Positions 1-9,434 of a stretch of DNA of 53,043 nt are shown here, piece by piece. Origin of the DNA: Bacteroidales bacterium. GTDB taxonomy: Bacteria > Bacteroidota > Bacteroidia > Bacteroidales > UBA10428. Each line of letters starts with the position of its first letter. The stretch's first letter is position 1. A model generated the notes under the pieces. It was not told the DNA's origin, made no database searches, and worked only from the letters and a program-made list of their open reading frames with translations. The position numbers and the translations under genes are program-made. Where the stretch lies: assembly GCA_016928305.1 (NCBI GenBank), contig JAFGKY010000110.1:1-53043 (forward strand). The letters are read 5' to 3'.

Positions 1-252
1 ACTAAAGTTGCCTGTATTTTCAGGACAGTTTTTACTATTTATCTTACCGGGCCCCCTTGAGTTTGACAATTTGTCTTACCTGTCATATTGAGCATTGTTC
101 GGACCTCAATCCTGCAATGAATACAAAATACGAATCTCATTTTACCATCTTTCAACTAACGACAACGAAAGGTCTGATAAACAAGTCCGATTGTGCTTTC
201 ACATATACTGATATGGCAAAAGAGTACTAAAGCATTTGGCCCGTTAAAAAGA
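1..252. other. Gene-free left edge of the window
   Basis: No convincing coding region, RNA gene or mobile element is seen here. The stretch is AT-rich, apart from a short GGGCCC-containing patch near position 50. It lies downstream of the minus-strand T9SS gene, whose terminator follows at 253-290. Confidence 0.5.
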
Positions 253-290
253 TGAAAAAGGGTGTCCCGGTATCGGATACACCCTTCTCC
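253..290 (-). terminator. Rho-independent terminator of the first T9SS gene
   Basis: Read on the minus strand, stem AAGGGTGT (279-286) pairs with ACACCCTT (258-265). A short inner CCG/CGG pairing adds to it, and a run of five T follows. It starts about 20 bases past the stop codon of the 310-3339 gene, as expected for its terminator. Confidence 0.75.
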
Positions 291-309
291 TGAATTGAAC
301 ATTTAAATC

Positions 310-3300
310 CTATTCAAGTATCAATTTATGAACAGCTATCGTGTTATTGGCACGAAATTTCAGAAAGTACATCCCTTTTTGCAGATCACTCAGATTCAGT
401 TGCTGATTCATGCCTTCATATAACGGAAAGGTTTTCACCAAAGCGCCTGAAACATTTATAATATCCAATATATAGGTTGTATTCAGCGGATTTCTTATTT
501 GAACTATCCCATCATAACTTGGATTTGGATAAACACCAAAATCACCTTCACCCTTTTGAATGGTACCAGTCTGAGTATTATCATAGTACACCTTGATAAC
601 ATTGGATGCAAAACTGTTCGGAGAAACCGCATTTGCAGGAATTGTAACAACCACATATCCTTTTGTATCTGCGTAAACATCAAATACATTTCCCGCGCGC
701 AGATTCTGGGCTGTTCCGTTGGCTATCATCAGGTCATCCAGTGAAAACGAAGAAGCAACATCAACTATATGGGCACGCAGTACAATTTTATTTTCAGTTA
801 TTGTATCGGGGCCATAGTAATCCAGTGAGTTCCTGCCCGGGACCGCAAGGTGGAAAACATCACTACTAAATGAAGCCGTGTCGGACATTTGTCTGAAATA
901 CAAATCTTTGCCAGGTTCAATAGACCATTTTTCACCGGTTCCAACCATAGGGTCCGAAATATCTGTGTGTTCTGAAACCTCAATATTTGAAGCTACAGTC
1001 TCGTTTGTTGTATATGAAATGTAATCAATTGTATAGGATGGAGCAACAGGCCTGCATTTCACTTCAAGGAACTGCACTTCCGATATAAAAGATGAGGAAG
1101 TGGCCCGGGTACGGAAGTACAAACCGGTACCGGGTATCAGGTCCAAAGGAGTGTTCGTGCCGGCAACAGGATCCGTCATTTCAGGGCTGGTGGAATAATC
1201 ATCGGTTGATGCAATGTTTTCATTCGTTCGGGCAGTGGCATAATGGATCGTGTATGAAGGCGTGGCAGGCCTTGCGGGTGCGGCTAAAGTTTGGATAAGG
1301 GAAGCAAAACTGCCGGATGTCTGCGGTTTCCGGAAGTAAACCGTGGTTCCGGTAACAATATCCAGCTTGCTGCCGTTGCCGGCAACTGCACCGCTCATAT
1401 CAGCCGTATAGGCATATTCGAAATCCGGAGAAACGGCAACGGTGGTTTTTTCCTCGTAGAAGTCAATGGCAAATGAGGGTGTCGCAGGCCGTGCCGGGAT
1501 AACCAGGTGTTGAATGTCCGATGCCGTGTAAATACCCTGTGCCCTCGTACGGAAATAGATATCCTGTCCGGGTGTTACGCTGATTTTAGTCCCGGTGCCT
1601 GTATATGCCGGTACCATCGTGGGCGAATAGGAATATTCATCCGCCGACGGGACAACCTGGTTGATCTCCATGGTGCTGTAACTAAATGTATAAGCAGGCG
1701 TGGCCGGTTTGACTCCCAGATAGTTTTCCCAGCCTGAAAAGGTTTTATCCTTGGCAACAGCGACGATGGTAACATAAACCTTCATAGGGTACCAATAGGT
1801 GAAGCGGTCGTTCCATACACTTGCATTCTCCTGCCGAATTTGGTAATTACTGGGTGAAACCTTCCACGGATTAATGCCAAAATGCCAGGTCAGGTTCATC
1901 CGGGTAAAATCAATACCTCGGTTATACTTCCACCAGCTGGCAGGACTGCTGTGCGTGACTGCGATGGAACCGGCTCCGCCAAGGGTAGCTATCTCAGACA
2001 TAGTCTCGTATGTTTCACCCGTTTCAGGCAAAAGTTGCTGCCAGATGCCAAACTGAAGACCCACAGGCGTGGATGTTTTCTGGCTGAGGATTTCATACCT
2101 CATGTATACCTCTCCGTTGTAATAATTGACAGGTGTAAGCCAGTTCACCGGCATGTCGGCATTGTGCCAGAAATAATAAAAACCATTGGTGTCGGTACCA
2201 TTCGGGTAGTCGACGATACCGTTAAATATTACAAACTCATTGGCAACGGGCTGCCGTGAGGATTCATTCAGCGATTGCATGTTTGATCGGAAGGAACTGC
2301 CGGTAGCCATTTTTCGAAAATACCGGGTCTGGCCTGCAGGAATTTCCACGTAATTTCCGGTACCGGTCAACGCTCCGCTCATGTCGGAATTTTCTGAATA
2401 TTCATAGGTGTTGTTGACAACCGTTGATGTCCTGTGATTGGCCACATCCACGGTAAAGGTCGGGGTGGCAGGTCTTTCAGGAACCACCAGTATCTGAACC
2501 GGTGACACCAGTAAACCGTCACCGGCCTTGGTGCGGAAATAATATCTCCGACCGGGGGTCAGACTCACTTTTTCTCCGGTTCCGCTGGTGGCATATGTCA
2601 TCTGAGGGAACATGGAATATTCGTCCGTAGCGGGAACCACTTTGTCAGTGGTTTCGTTGATGTAATCGATTCCGTAGGCAGGAGTCGGCTTTTGCAATGC
2701 AGGATCGATGACATAATTATTCCAACCCGAGAAAACTGATCCTTGGGAAACAGCAACTACCGTCACCCGCACACTAACAGGAAACCAATTAAAGCGTTTG
2801 CTCCAGGCAATTCCGTCGTCATCACCCCCCTCGCCTGCCTTACTTATTGGAGCCTGAGGATCGTTGCACCAAATGGTTATACTCATACTCTGCAGGTCAC
2901 TTATTTTTGAAAAATCAACTCCTCCGTTTACTTTCCACCATGTTGAAGGACTGCTGCTGCTTTCAACGATTGTTCCAACTCCATTGTTAAGCCACCTGAC
3001 GTTTTCGCATAATTCACCCATATATCGAGTTCCAGCAGTATCCCATTTCCACTGGAAAAGATCGAATTGCACCCCGAAAGGTATGTCCGTGGCAACACCC
3101 ACTACTTCATAACGCGTATAAATTTTTCCGTCATAATAATTATACGGCGATAACCAGTTGCCCGGCATGGTAGCATTGGGCTTGAAACTCCAGAAAGCAT
3201 CTCCGGCATTGATGTCCCATGAGATGACCCGGTTCATAATGACAAACTCAGCACCCTGAGACAGGCTGTAAGATATGAAAAGAATCCCTGTAAAAAGGAA

Positions 3301-3339
3301 TAGCCTGAATCTAAAGAATCCATTGAAATTTATATTCAT
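310..3339 (-). CDS. Repeat-built T9SS-secreted surface protein with duplicated N-terminal domain
   Basis: This is a predicted secreted protein of 1009 residues; its molecular function is not recognised. Residues 1-29 form a signal peptide. An uncharacterised domain of about 180 residues occurs twice, at about 31-210 and 367-541. Each copy has a Tyr/Trp-rich start, an SSP-(S/A)-(S/T)-WW motif and a closing FSGWxNY motif. Six diverged repeats of about 70 residues follow the copies (about 217-358 and 545-836), each with a P-(G)-x-x-(L)-YFR core. An Ig-like block lies at about 840-927. The end (about 934-1009) is a T9SS type A sorting domain with VYPNPSYDG and a GMYFLKF strand. The start is ATG. 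A paralogue with one copy of the N-terminal domain lies at 27510-30365, on the other side of the polysaccharide genes. A role in binding the surface glycan is possible but is only inferred from position. Confidence 0.85.
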   Translation of the reverse strand: MNINFNGFFRFRLFLFTGILFISYSLSQGAEFVIMNRVISWDINAGDAFWSFKPNATMPGNWLSPYNYYDGKIYTRYEVVGVATDIPFGVQFDLFQWKWDTAGTRYMGELCENVRWLNNGVGTIVESSSSPSTWWKVNGGVDFSKISDLQSMSITIWCNDPQAPISKAGEGGDDDGIAWSKRFNWFPVSVRVTVVAVSQGSVFSGWNNYVIDPALQKPTPAYGIDYINETTDKVVPATDEYSMFPQMTYATSGTGEKVSLTPGRRYYFRTKAGDGLLVSPVQILVVPERPATPTFTVDVANHRTSTVVNNTYEYSENSDMSGALTGTGNYVEIPAGQTRYFRKMATGSSFRSNMQSLNESSRQPVANEFVIFNGIVDYPNGTDTNGFYYFWHNADMPVNWLTPVNYYNGEVYMRYEILSQKTSTPVGLQFGIWQQLLPETGETYETMSEIATLGGAGSIAVTHSSPASWWKYNRGIDFTRMNLTWHFGINPWKVSPSNYQIRQENASVWNDRFTYWYPMKVYVTIVAVAKDKTFSGWENYLGVKPATPAYTFSYSTMEINQVVPSADEYSYSPTMVPAYTGTGTKISVTPGQDIYFRTRAQGIYTASDIQHLVIPARPATPSFAIDFYEEKTTVAVSPDFEYAYTADMSGAVAGNGSKLDIVTGTTVYFRKPQTSGSFASLIQTLAAPARPATPSYTIHYATARTNENIASTDDYSTSPEMTDPVAGTNTPLDLIPGTGLYFRTRATSSSFISEVQFLEVKCRPVAPSYTIDYISYTTNETVASNIEVSEHTDISDPMVGTGEKWSIEPGKDLYFRQMSDTASFSSDVFHLAVPGRNSLDYYGPDTITENKIVLRAHIVDVASSFSLDDLMIANGTAQNLRAGNVFDVYADTKGYVVVTIPANAVSPNSFASNVIKVYYDNTQTGTIQKGEGDFGVYPNPSYDGIVQIRNPLNTTYILDIINVSGALVKTFPLYEGMNQQLNLSDLQKGMYFLKFRANNTIAVHKLILE

Positions 3340-3759
3340 ACATTTTATATTTTGGCCTAAATATATATGGGATTTTTATTGCTTGTTAAAGTTTTTGACA
3401 AATCAATTTTGCGTTTGTTTGAAAAATTGCTTTTAAATGACAAAAAATTTCAGGTATACCGGTTTTAAGGGGCATTTATTCATGGTCAGAAAATGGAGAG
3501 AACAAAACTGACCGTCAATGTCCGGTTGTTATTTTAACAAGGTATTAAAACTTCAGGAGAGATATTAATGAAGATTATAATCATTGGGATATACAGGAAA
3601 TGCAGTACATGTACTCCGGTATTTTTTTGAATGCCTTTGCTCATTATGCCGGCTAACACGAAAACAATTCCCATTATTATAAAAAGCATTAAGGAGTTTT
3701 ATTTATTCAAATCATTGATTTATTTTTATAAAACTTTTCTTACGATGATTTAACATAAA
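3340..3759. other. Divergent intergenic region before the polysaccharide operon
   Basis: This 420-base AT-rich gap separates the minus-strand T9SS gene from the plus-strand oxidoreductase, so it should carry promoters in both directions. I could not find a clear TTTG/TAnnTTTG pair for either. A 20-codon ORF at 3568-3630, preceded by AGGAGAG, is the only coding candidate and is not called. Confidence 0.4.
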
Positions 3760-5925
3760 ATGAAACAACTTACCCAACAATTAAAATCAGGCCACATGGA
3801 AATCCTTGAAGTTCCTTTCCCTATACTTGATGAGGGACAGGTATTGGTCAGAAATCATTATTCTGTTATCAGCGCCGGCACAGAGGGGAAAACCGTAACC
3901 GATGCCCGTAAAGGATATATTGCCAAAGCCAGAAGCCGGCAAAAGGAAGTACAGCAGGTAATTGAAATGATTAAAATACAGGGTTTGAAGAAGACCTATG
4001 ATACGGTCATGAATAAACTCGAAGCTCCTTCGGCTTTGGGTTATAGCTGCGCCGGTGAGGTAATTGCCACAGGCAGTAAAATTAAGGGATTTAAAGTTGG
4101 AGACAGGGTAGCCTGTGGCGGATTAAATGCGGTGCATGCTGATGTTGTGGCCATCCCCGAAAATCTGTGTGTTAAGATACCCGATGATGTTGATTTGAAA
4201 CATGCCGCCTTTGCAACTATTGCTTCAATTGCCATACAGGGTATCAGACAGGCCGATTTGCGGATGGGTGAAAATTGCCTGATTATTGGGATGGGTCTTA
4301 TCGGACAGATTACGGCCATGTTGCTTGAAGCCTCAGGTGTTCATTATACGGGCATTGATGTTGATATAAACCAGGTAAATCAATGTTTAAAAGCTGGTTT
4401 ATCAAATGTTTATATCAGAAACCAGGCAGGCATTGTTGAAATAATTGAAAGGCAAACTCATGGTTATGGCGTTGATGCAGTGATTATAACTGCCGGTACT
4501 TCATCACTCGATCCGGTTGAATTTGCCGGTGAAGTTGCACGTAAGAAAGGGAAAGTGGTAATTGTAGGTGCTGTACCAACGGGGTTTTCGAGAGAAAAAT
4601 ATTATCGAAAGGAACTTGATCTGCGTATGTCATCATCCTACGGACCTGGCCGTTATGATGCCAACTATGAGGAAAAGGGCATTGATTATCCTGTTGGTTA
4701 TGTACGCTGGACTGAGAACCGGAACATGCAGTCTTTTATAGATATGCTTGAACACAAAAAAATTGACATTTCAAATCTGATCACTCATGTATTTGACCTT
4801 GATAAGGCTCCTGAAGCCTATCAGATGATTGTAGACAAATCTGAAACTTTTGGGGGTATATTAATTCAATATGAAACCGGGAAAGAACTAAAAAAAGAAA
4901 TATCCATTCATGATTTAAAAATTAATCCGCTTGTTCCGGGTGTTTCATTTATCGGCACCGGTTCATTCGCACAAAATTTTCTTTTGCCAAACCTCAGGGA
5001 ACAGTGTAATTTTATTGGCATTTCCACAGCGCATGGCAACAATGCACAATATATAGCCGGCAAGTATAAATTTTCATATGCCACACCGGATACTGACCGC
5101 ATAGTATCGGATGAAAATGCCAATACGGTATTTATAGCTACACGGCATAATTTGCATGCCCGGTATGTTATTGCTGCATTGAATGCCAAAAAGCATGTAT
5201 TTGTTGAAAAGCCACTCGCGATGAATCATGGCGAACTTGAAGCTGTAACAGATGCTTTTTACAGGAATAAAGATAAATTGCTGATGGTGGGATACAACCG
5301 CAGGTTTGCACCGGCCGTTTTAGCAATAATGAAATTATTAACAAGGGAACAGCCCAAAGCCTTAAACATCAGGGTAAATGCGGGGCAGATGCCTGCCGAT
5401 CATTGGGTGAATGATCCTGAAACAGGAGGAGGGCGAATTATCGGTGAAGCCTGTCATTTTATTGATCTTGCCGGTTTTATTGCCGGAGGAAAGATACTAA
5501 CGGTATCGGCTAATGCATGCATAGAAAGTCATAATTTAATCGATACGGTTACCATCAATTTGAATTTTTCAAATGGATCAATCGCTGCCATTCAATATTT
5601 TTCTAATGGAAATAAAAGACTCCCAAAAGAAAGTATTGAAGTTTTTTGCGATGGGGTTGTAATGCAGATAGATGATTTTAAAAAGCTCACTGTTTTTGGA
5701 AAGGGCACAAAAAAAATCAAGTTTAAAAATCAGGATAAAGGACATAAGAATGAATTGCATGAGTTTATGAATGCCATCAGGACCGGTAAAACCTGTCCGA
5801 TACCGTTTGATGAAATTATTTCGGGGATGAAAGCTACTTTCGCTGTTCTGGAGAGTGTAAAACGCGGACAGACCATTTATTTAACAGAAGATGAAAAGAA
5901 TCAGGAAGGCATTGTCAGCCCTTGA
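3760..5925 (+). CDS. Bi-domain oxidoreductase (MDR dehydrogenase fused to Gfo/Idh/MocA)
   Basis: The 721-residue protein joins two NAD(P)-dependent oxidoreductases. The first half (about 1-375) is a medium-chain, zinc-alcohol-dehydrogenase-type fold with a GYSCAGEV region and a Rossmann motif around IIGMGLIGQ. The second half (about 390-721) is a Gfo/Idh/MocA fold starting with the nucleotide motif FIGTGSFAQN. It carries the family signature VEKPLAMN near residue 480. Such fusions are recurrent in bacterial polysaccharide loci and are thought to oxidise or epimerise a sugar or nucleotide sugar; the substrate is unknown. It is the first gene of the plus-strand polysaccharide operon and lies 89 bases before the Wzy-like gene. 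Start ATG. The family call is firm, the substrate is not. Confidence 0.88.
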   Translation: MKQLTQQLKSGHMEILEVPFPILDEGQVLVRNHYSVISAGTEGKTVTDARKGYIAKARSRQKEVQQVIEMIKIQGLKKTYDTVMNKLEAPSALGYSCAGEVIATGSKIKGFKVGDRVACGGLNAVHADVVAIPENLCVKIPDDVDLKHAAFATIASIAIQGIRQADLRMGENCLIIGMGLIGQITAMLLEASGVHYTGIDVDINQVNQCLKAGLSNVYIRNQAGIVEIIERQTHGYGVDAVIITAGTSSLDPVEFAGEVARKKGKVVIVGAVPTGFSREKYYRKELDLRMSSSYGPGRYDANYEEKGIDYPVGYVRWTENRNMQSFIDMLEHKKIDISNLITHVFDLDKAPEAYQMIVDKSETFGGILIQYETGKELKKEISIHDLKINPLVPGVSFIGTGSFAQNFLLPNLREQCNFIGISTAHGNNAQYIAGKYKFSYATPDTDRIVSDENANTVFIATRHNLHARYVIAALNAKKHVFVEKPLAMNHGELEAVTDAFYRNKDKLLMVGYNRRFAPAVLAIMKLLTREQPKALNIRVNAGQMPADHWVNDPETGGGRIIGEACHFIDLAGFIAGGKILTVSANACIESHNLIDTVTINLNFSNGSIAAIQYFSNGNKRLPKESIEVFCDGVVMQIDDFKKLTVFGKGTKKIKFKNQDKGHKNELHEFMNAIRTGKTCPIPFDEIISGMKATFAVLESVKRGQTIYLTEDEKNQEGIVSP

Positions 5926-6014
5926 AACATTGATAATTAAAAATAATTATAGGGAATACGATCCTTATTTTCGCATGCAATCGCTTGAGCCAGGTTGTTA
6001 ATAATAATAAAATA

Positions 6015-7214
6015 ATGAATAATAATACCTATACTACCCCATATCATACAAATGCTGTTGATAATATTCTAATCTGGCTTATTGCACTGTGTTCACTGAA
6101 ATTTTATACTTTTCTCATTCCGATGATCGTTGCCAAATCTCTTGCTTTATTAGGTGTTGTGCTTGTTCTTGGCTTAATAATCATACACCTGGTTTATGGA
6201 AACGGGCTGGTCATCAGAAAGCGTTTTCGTATTGAAACGGTTATGATATTTATAGCACTTATCATAAGTGTATTTGCCGCTAAATTTTTCCATGAACAAT
6301 CCATAAGTCTCACATTATTTTCACAATATGAATTTTATCTGTTTCTATTCTATTTTCTGCTTCATAAAATGCGGCCTGACCCGGATAAATTGATGAATAT
6401 GTTTATCTGGCTGGGATATATTTATGCTTTTATTTATTTCCTGCAATACGTGGCATATCCTGCACAAATCGTCACCTCAAAAACCATATTCGACCGGGGG
6501 ACTGTCAGGGTTCTCATGCCGGGAACAGAATATATGGTTGCGACCTGGTTTATTCTGTTATCCAGGTACTTCAGAACAAAGAAAATAATAAACATTATCG
6601 GTCTGCTTCCTTTCATTATTATATTGATATTTTTAGCAGTAAGACAGCTAATAGCGGCAACTGCACTGTTGACACTTTTGAATATTTTATTAAGCAAAAC
6701 CCTTAAATCAAAAGTCCTTGTGGCTTTTTTAATCGTGCTGACCATTATCCCGTTTTATTTTTTATTCCAGGGTATTTTTGATCAGTTACTTGAAGTTTCC
6801 CATAAAGAAACTTCTGCCAGCCTGCAAAATAATGTACGGTTTTTAGCGGCAAAATATTTTCTTTTTGATCATAATCATAATCCACTCTGGATATTAACAG
6901 GTAATGGGATGCCGGATCAAAAATCAGCATACGGTAAATTTCTATGGCAGTTATCTGAAAAATTGGGTTACTATATGAGTGACGTTGGAATAATAGGCGA
7001 TTTCTCAAAGTTTGGCATTTTATTCGCACTTGCCGAAATTTCTTTTTTGGCTAAATTATCATTATACAGGTGTCGTGAAAAATATTCATTTATCCGGTAT
7101 AGTGCGCTCATGTCGATAATGACTTTATTTACCGGAGCCGGACTTGGAGCATCCGGAATTGTTAAAATGTGCTTTTTGTTTTACATTATGGACGCGGATA
7201 AACATTCTGCCTGA
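6015..7214 (+). CDS. Wzy-like O-antigen polymerase / O-antigen ligase family membrane protein
   Basis: A polytopic inner-membrane protein of about 399 residues with roughly ten hydrophobic segments. It has a larger polar loop late in the sequence, after the PFYFLFQGIFDQ segment, as is usual for Wzy polymerases and WaaL-type ligases. Members join repeat units on undecaprenyl diphosphate at the periplasmic face. Primary sequence is poorly conserved in this class, so the call rests on topology and on the neighbouring Wzx, GT2 and Wzc genes. A TTG at 5985 would add ten Asn-rich residues; the ATG at 6015 is preferred because the first membrane segment follows soon after it. A ligase role cannot be excluded. 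Confidence 0.75.
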   Translation: MNNNTYTTPYHTNAVDNILIWLIALCSLKFYTFLIPMIVAKSLALLGVVLVLGLIIIHLVYGNGLVIRKRFRIETVMIFIALIISVFAAKFFHEQSISLTLFSQYEFYLFLFYFLLHKMRPDPDKLMNMFIWLGYIYAFIYFLQYVAYPAQIVTSKTIFDRGTVRVLMPGTEYMVATWFILLSRYFRTKKIINIIGLLPFIIILIFLAVRQLIAATALLTLLNILLSKTLKSKVLVAFLIVLTIIPFYFLFQGIFDQLLEVSHKETSASLQNNVRFLAAKYFLFDHNHNPLWILTGNGMPDQKSAYGKFLWQLSEKLGYYMSDVGIIGDFSKFGILFALAEISFLAKLSLYRCREKYSFIRYSALMSIMTLFTGAGLGASGIVKMCFLFYIMDADKHSA

Positions 7215-7314
7215 AATAATTATAATAAGGTCTTTGACCCCTATTGAATATTAACTGCCTTATGGTTGAGTTGATAAATAGTTACATGGCTACAAATTAA
7301 TTTAACAGATCAAT

Positions 7315-8247
7315 ATGGAAGATCAAATAACCATCGCGTTACCCGTCTATAAAAGGACTGATTTCATCAGAAGTGCTTTAAACAGTGCTGTTAATCAGAC
7401 TGTTAAATGCAGAGTTCTGTTAATTGACAACAATTCGCCGCATGATGAATTCAAGAAGATTGTTGATGAGTACAATAATCCGCTGATTAAATATATCAAA
7501 ACGGATCACACCGTGCCGCAAGACGAGAATTTCAATAATTGTTTCCGGTATGCTGAAACCCCATGGGTTACAGTTTTGCACGATGATGACGCGCTACATT
7601 GTCAGCTGGTAGAATTTGCGAAAGAATTGCTGGACCGGTATCCTGATCAAATCGGGGGAATTGCCTGTCAGGCTCATGTAGGGCAAGAGGAATGGGAAGG
7701 CATTCATCAGATAACAAAGCTTACCAATGATATTAAAATCTTAAAACCTGCCTACTTTTATTTTTCTAATCCCGCCTTCCCCGGAATGATTGTTCAAAAA
7801 GATATTGCTCTTAAAATAGGAGGCTTTAAGGTTGAGCTGCATCCTATTGCCGATTTTGATTTCTGGTACCGCTATTCAAAGGAAACAAATTTTGTAATGA
7901 TTAACCAGGAACTGGCCTTTTATCGTGTTTCTGCTTCGCAATCAACGAACCTTCTAATAAATGATATGATAAATAATGTATTCAGGTACAGGTTTAATAT
8001 GAAAAAAGATATTGCCCATGCTCATTTTATCACCCGATTAGCCATCGGACAATCTTTGGTTCAAAATATATCTCATTTTCAGTCAAACTATCCGGAATTC
8101 AAGTTTACACTTGAACCCGAGATAGAAAAAAAGCTTTCAACGGCAAAGAAATTACGACGTTATAAGTTTCTGGTCAGAGTATTCAATACCTATAGAAGAC
8201 TACTCTCGTATTCAAAACTCAAAGCAATAAATATTCTCAGAAAATAG
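7315..8247 (+). CDS. Family 2 glycosyltransferase
   Basis: A 310-residue GT-A-fold enzyme that should transfer a sugar from a nucleotide sugar to the growing lipid-linked repeat unit at the cytoplasmic membrane face. The N-terminus shows the GT2 opening ITIALPVYKR and the strand VLLIDNNSP. The metal-binding DXD region is LHDDDAL near residues 88-94. An ADFDFWYRYS segment near residue 180 matches the usual acceptor-side ED/DxxxW region. The C-terminus is basic, consistent with membrane association. The gene lies 100 bases after the Wzy-like gene on the same strand. Donor and acceptor cannot be told from the sequence. Confidence 0.88.
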   Translation: MEDQITIALPVYKRTDFIRSALNSAVNQTVKCRVLLIDNNSPHDEFKKIVDEYNNPLIKYIKTDHTVPQDENFNNCFRYAETPWVTVLHDDDALHCQLVEFAKELLDRYPDQIGGIACQAHVGQEEWEGIHQITKLTNDIKILKPAYFYFSNPAFPGMIVQKDIALKIGGFKVELHPIADFDFWYRYSKETNFVMINQELAFYRVSASQSTNLLINDMINNVFRYRFNMKKDIAHAHFITRLAIGQSLVQNISHFQSNYPEFKFTLEPEIEKKLSTAKKLRRYKFLVRVFNTYRRLLSYSKLKAINILRK

Positions 8248-8411
8248 CCCATTACCTATTCAGAATTAACCTTATCTGAATTAATACAGATCAGAATCTT
8301 ATCCATTAATCACAAATTACAGACCGTTAGTCCAAATTATTTGTGAGATTAGATGATTTGAAGTACTTTCGCTGCTCCTACTATATACGTCTTGTATTAA
8401 AGCAAATTATT

Positions 8412-9434
8412 ATGGTTCAACCGGAAATTAAACCTGGGGTATCGGTACTCATATGCACGTATAATGGTTCTCAACGACTTCATCAGACACTTAATGCATT
8501 TAAGGATCAGATAAATACAGAAAATATCCATTGGGAAGTTCTTTTAATTGACAATGCCTCTACAGACAATACCAGTGAGGTAGCTGAAAAACTTTTAAAG
8601 GACAGCAATATTACATATACCCTGTTGCACGAACCCAGACCGGGTAAAACCAATGCCATTGAATCCGGATTCGGAAAAGCTCAATACGAATATGTATGCA
8701 TTGTTGATGATGACAATTGGGTATGCAGGGATTACGTATATAAAGTATTTCATGTTATGTTCAACCATCCTGATGTAGCAGTGTGTGGCGCCAAAGGAGA
8801 AGGAGTGTTTGAAGAAGATCCGCCATCATGGTTTAAGTATATTGAAACTGCCTATGGAATTGGCCCACAGGGAAAAGGAGATGGATATCTGGGCCCTTCG
8901 AGAGATTGTCTATACGGAGCTTCTTCTGTAATACGGAAAACATATTGGGAAGAACTGAAAAAAGCAGGATTTAAATTCAATCTTTCGGGAAGAAAAGGGG
9001 AATCACTTTCTTCGGGAGAAGACAATGAACTTTGTCAGGCAATGGTATTAAGAGGGCATAAGCTTTGGTATTCTCCATCTATAACGTTTAAACATTATAT
9101 GCCGGCGTCCCGAATCAATCTGCCTTACCTTATCCGATTGATGAAAGCATTTGGCAGATATGATGTAATTGCTTATCAATATCGTATTTATGAAAACAGA
9201 TATAATTATATAAAAAGGCTTGTTCTTTCAACATACTTTTTGCATATAATGTATTATGTCTATAGACTTATTCGAAGTATTCCTTTGAAATCCTTATTAT
9301 TTTTTCAGAAAGACAGATACGATAAAAAAATCATGCATTTTATCAGAACCAGATCGTATTTAATTGAATTGTTGCATTCCAGGAAAAAAATTAAGGAAAT
9401 TCGAACCAACATTCAGAAATTAAGGAAATGCTAA
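8412..9434 (+). CDS. Family 2 glycosyltransferase
   Basis: About 340 residues. It opens with the GT2 strand VSVLICTYNGS, followed by VLLIDNASTDNT and a DXD region IVDDDNW near residues 97-104. A SSGEDNELC segment near residue 195 is the likely catalytic-base region. The basic C-terminal half is rich in Tyr and Arg, suggesting membrane contact. A GTG at 8343 would add 23 residues; the ATG at 8412 is preferred because the GT2 core starts right after it. The end overlaps the flippase gene by seven bases, which suggests translational coupling. The sugar specificity is unknown. Confidence 0.87.
   Translation: MVQPEIKPGVSVLICTYNGSQRLHQTLNAFKDQINTENIHWEVLLIDNASTDNTSEVAEKLLKDSNITYTLLHEPRPGKTNAIESGFGKAQYEYVCIVDDDNWVCRDYVYKVFHVMFNHPDVAVCGAKGEGVFEEDPPSWFKYIETAYGIGPQGKGDGYLGPSRDCLYGASSVIRKTYWEELKKAGFKFNLSGRKGESLSSGEDNELCQAMVLRGHKLWYSPSITFKHYMPASRINLPYLIRLMKAFGRYDVIAYQYRIYENRYNYIKRLVLSTYFLHIMYYVYRLIRSIPLKSLLFFQKDRYDKKIMHFIRTRSYLIELLHSRKKIKEIRTNIQKLRKC

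Noticed and set aside
1882..2259. Plus-strand open frame of 125 codons
   Set aside because: It lies opposite the first T9SS gene and has no recognisable domain.
3568..3630. Twenty-codon ORF with an AGGAGAG Shine-Dalgarno-like sequence and a CSTC motif
   Set aside because: Too short to support without conservation data, and Shine-Dalgarno sequences are weak evidence in Bacteroidota.
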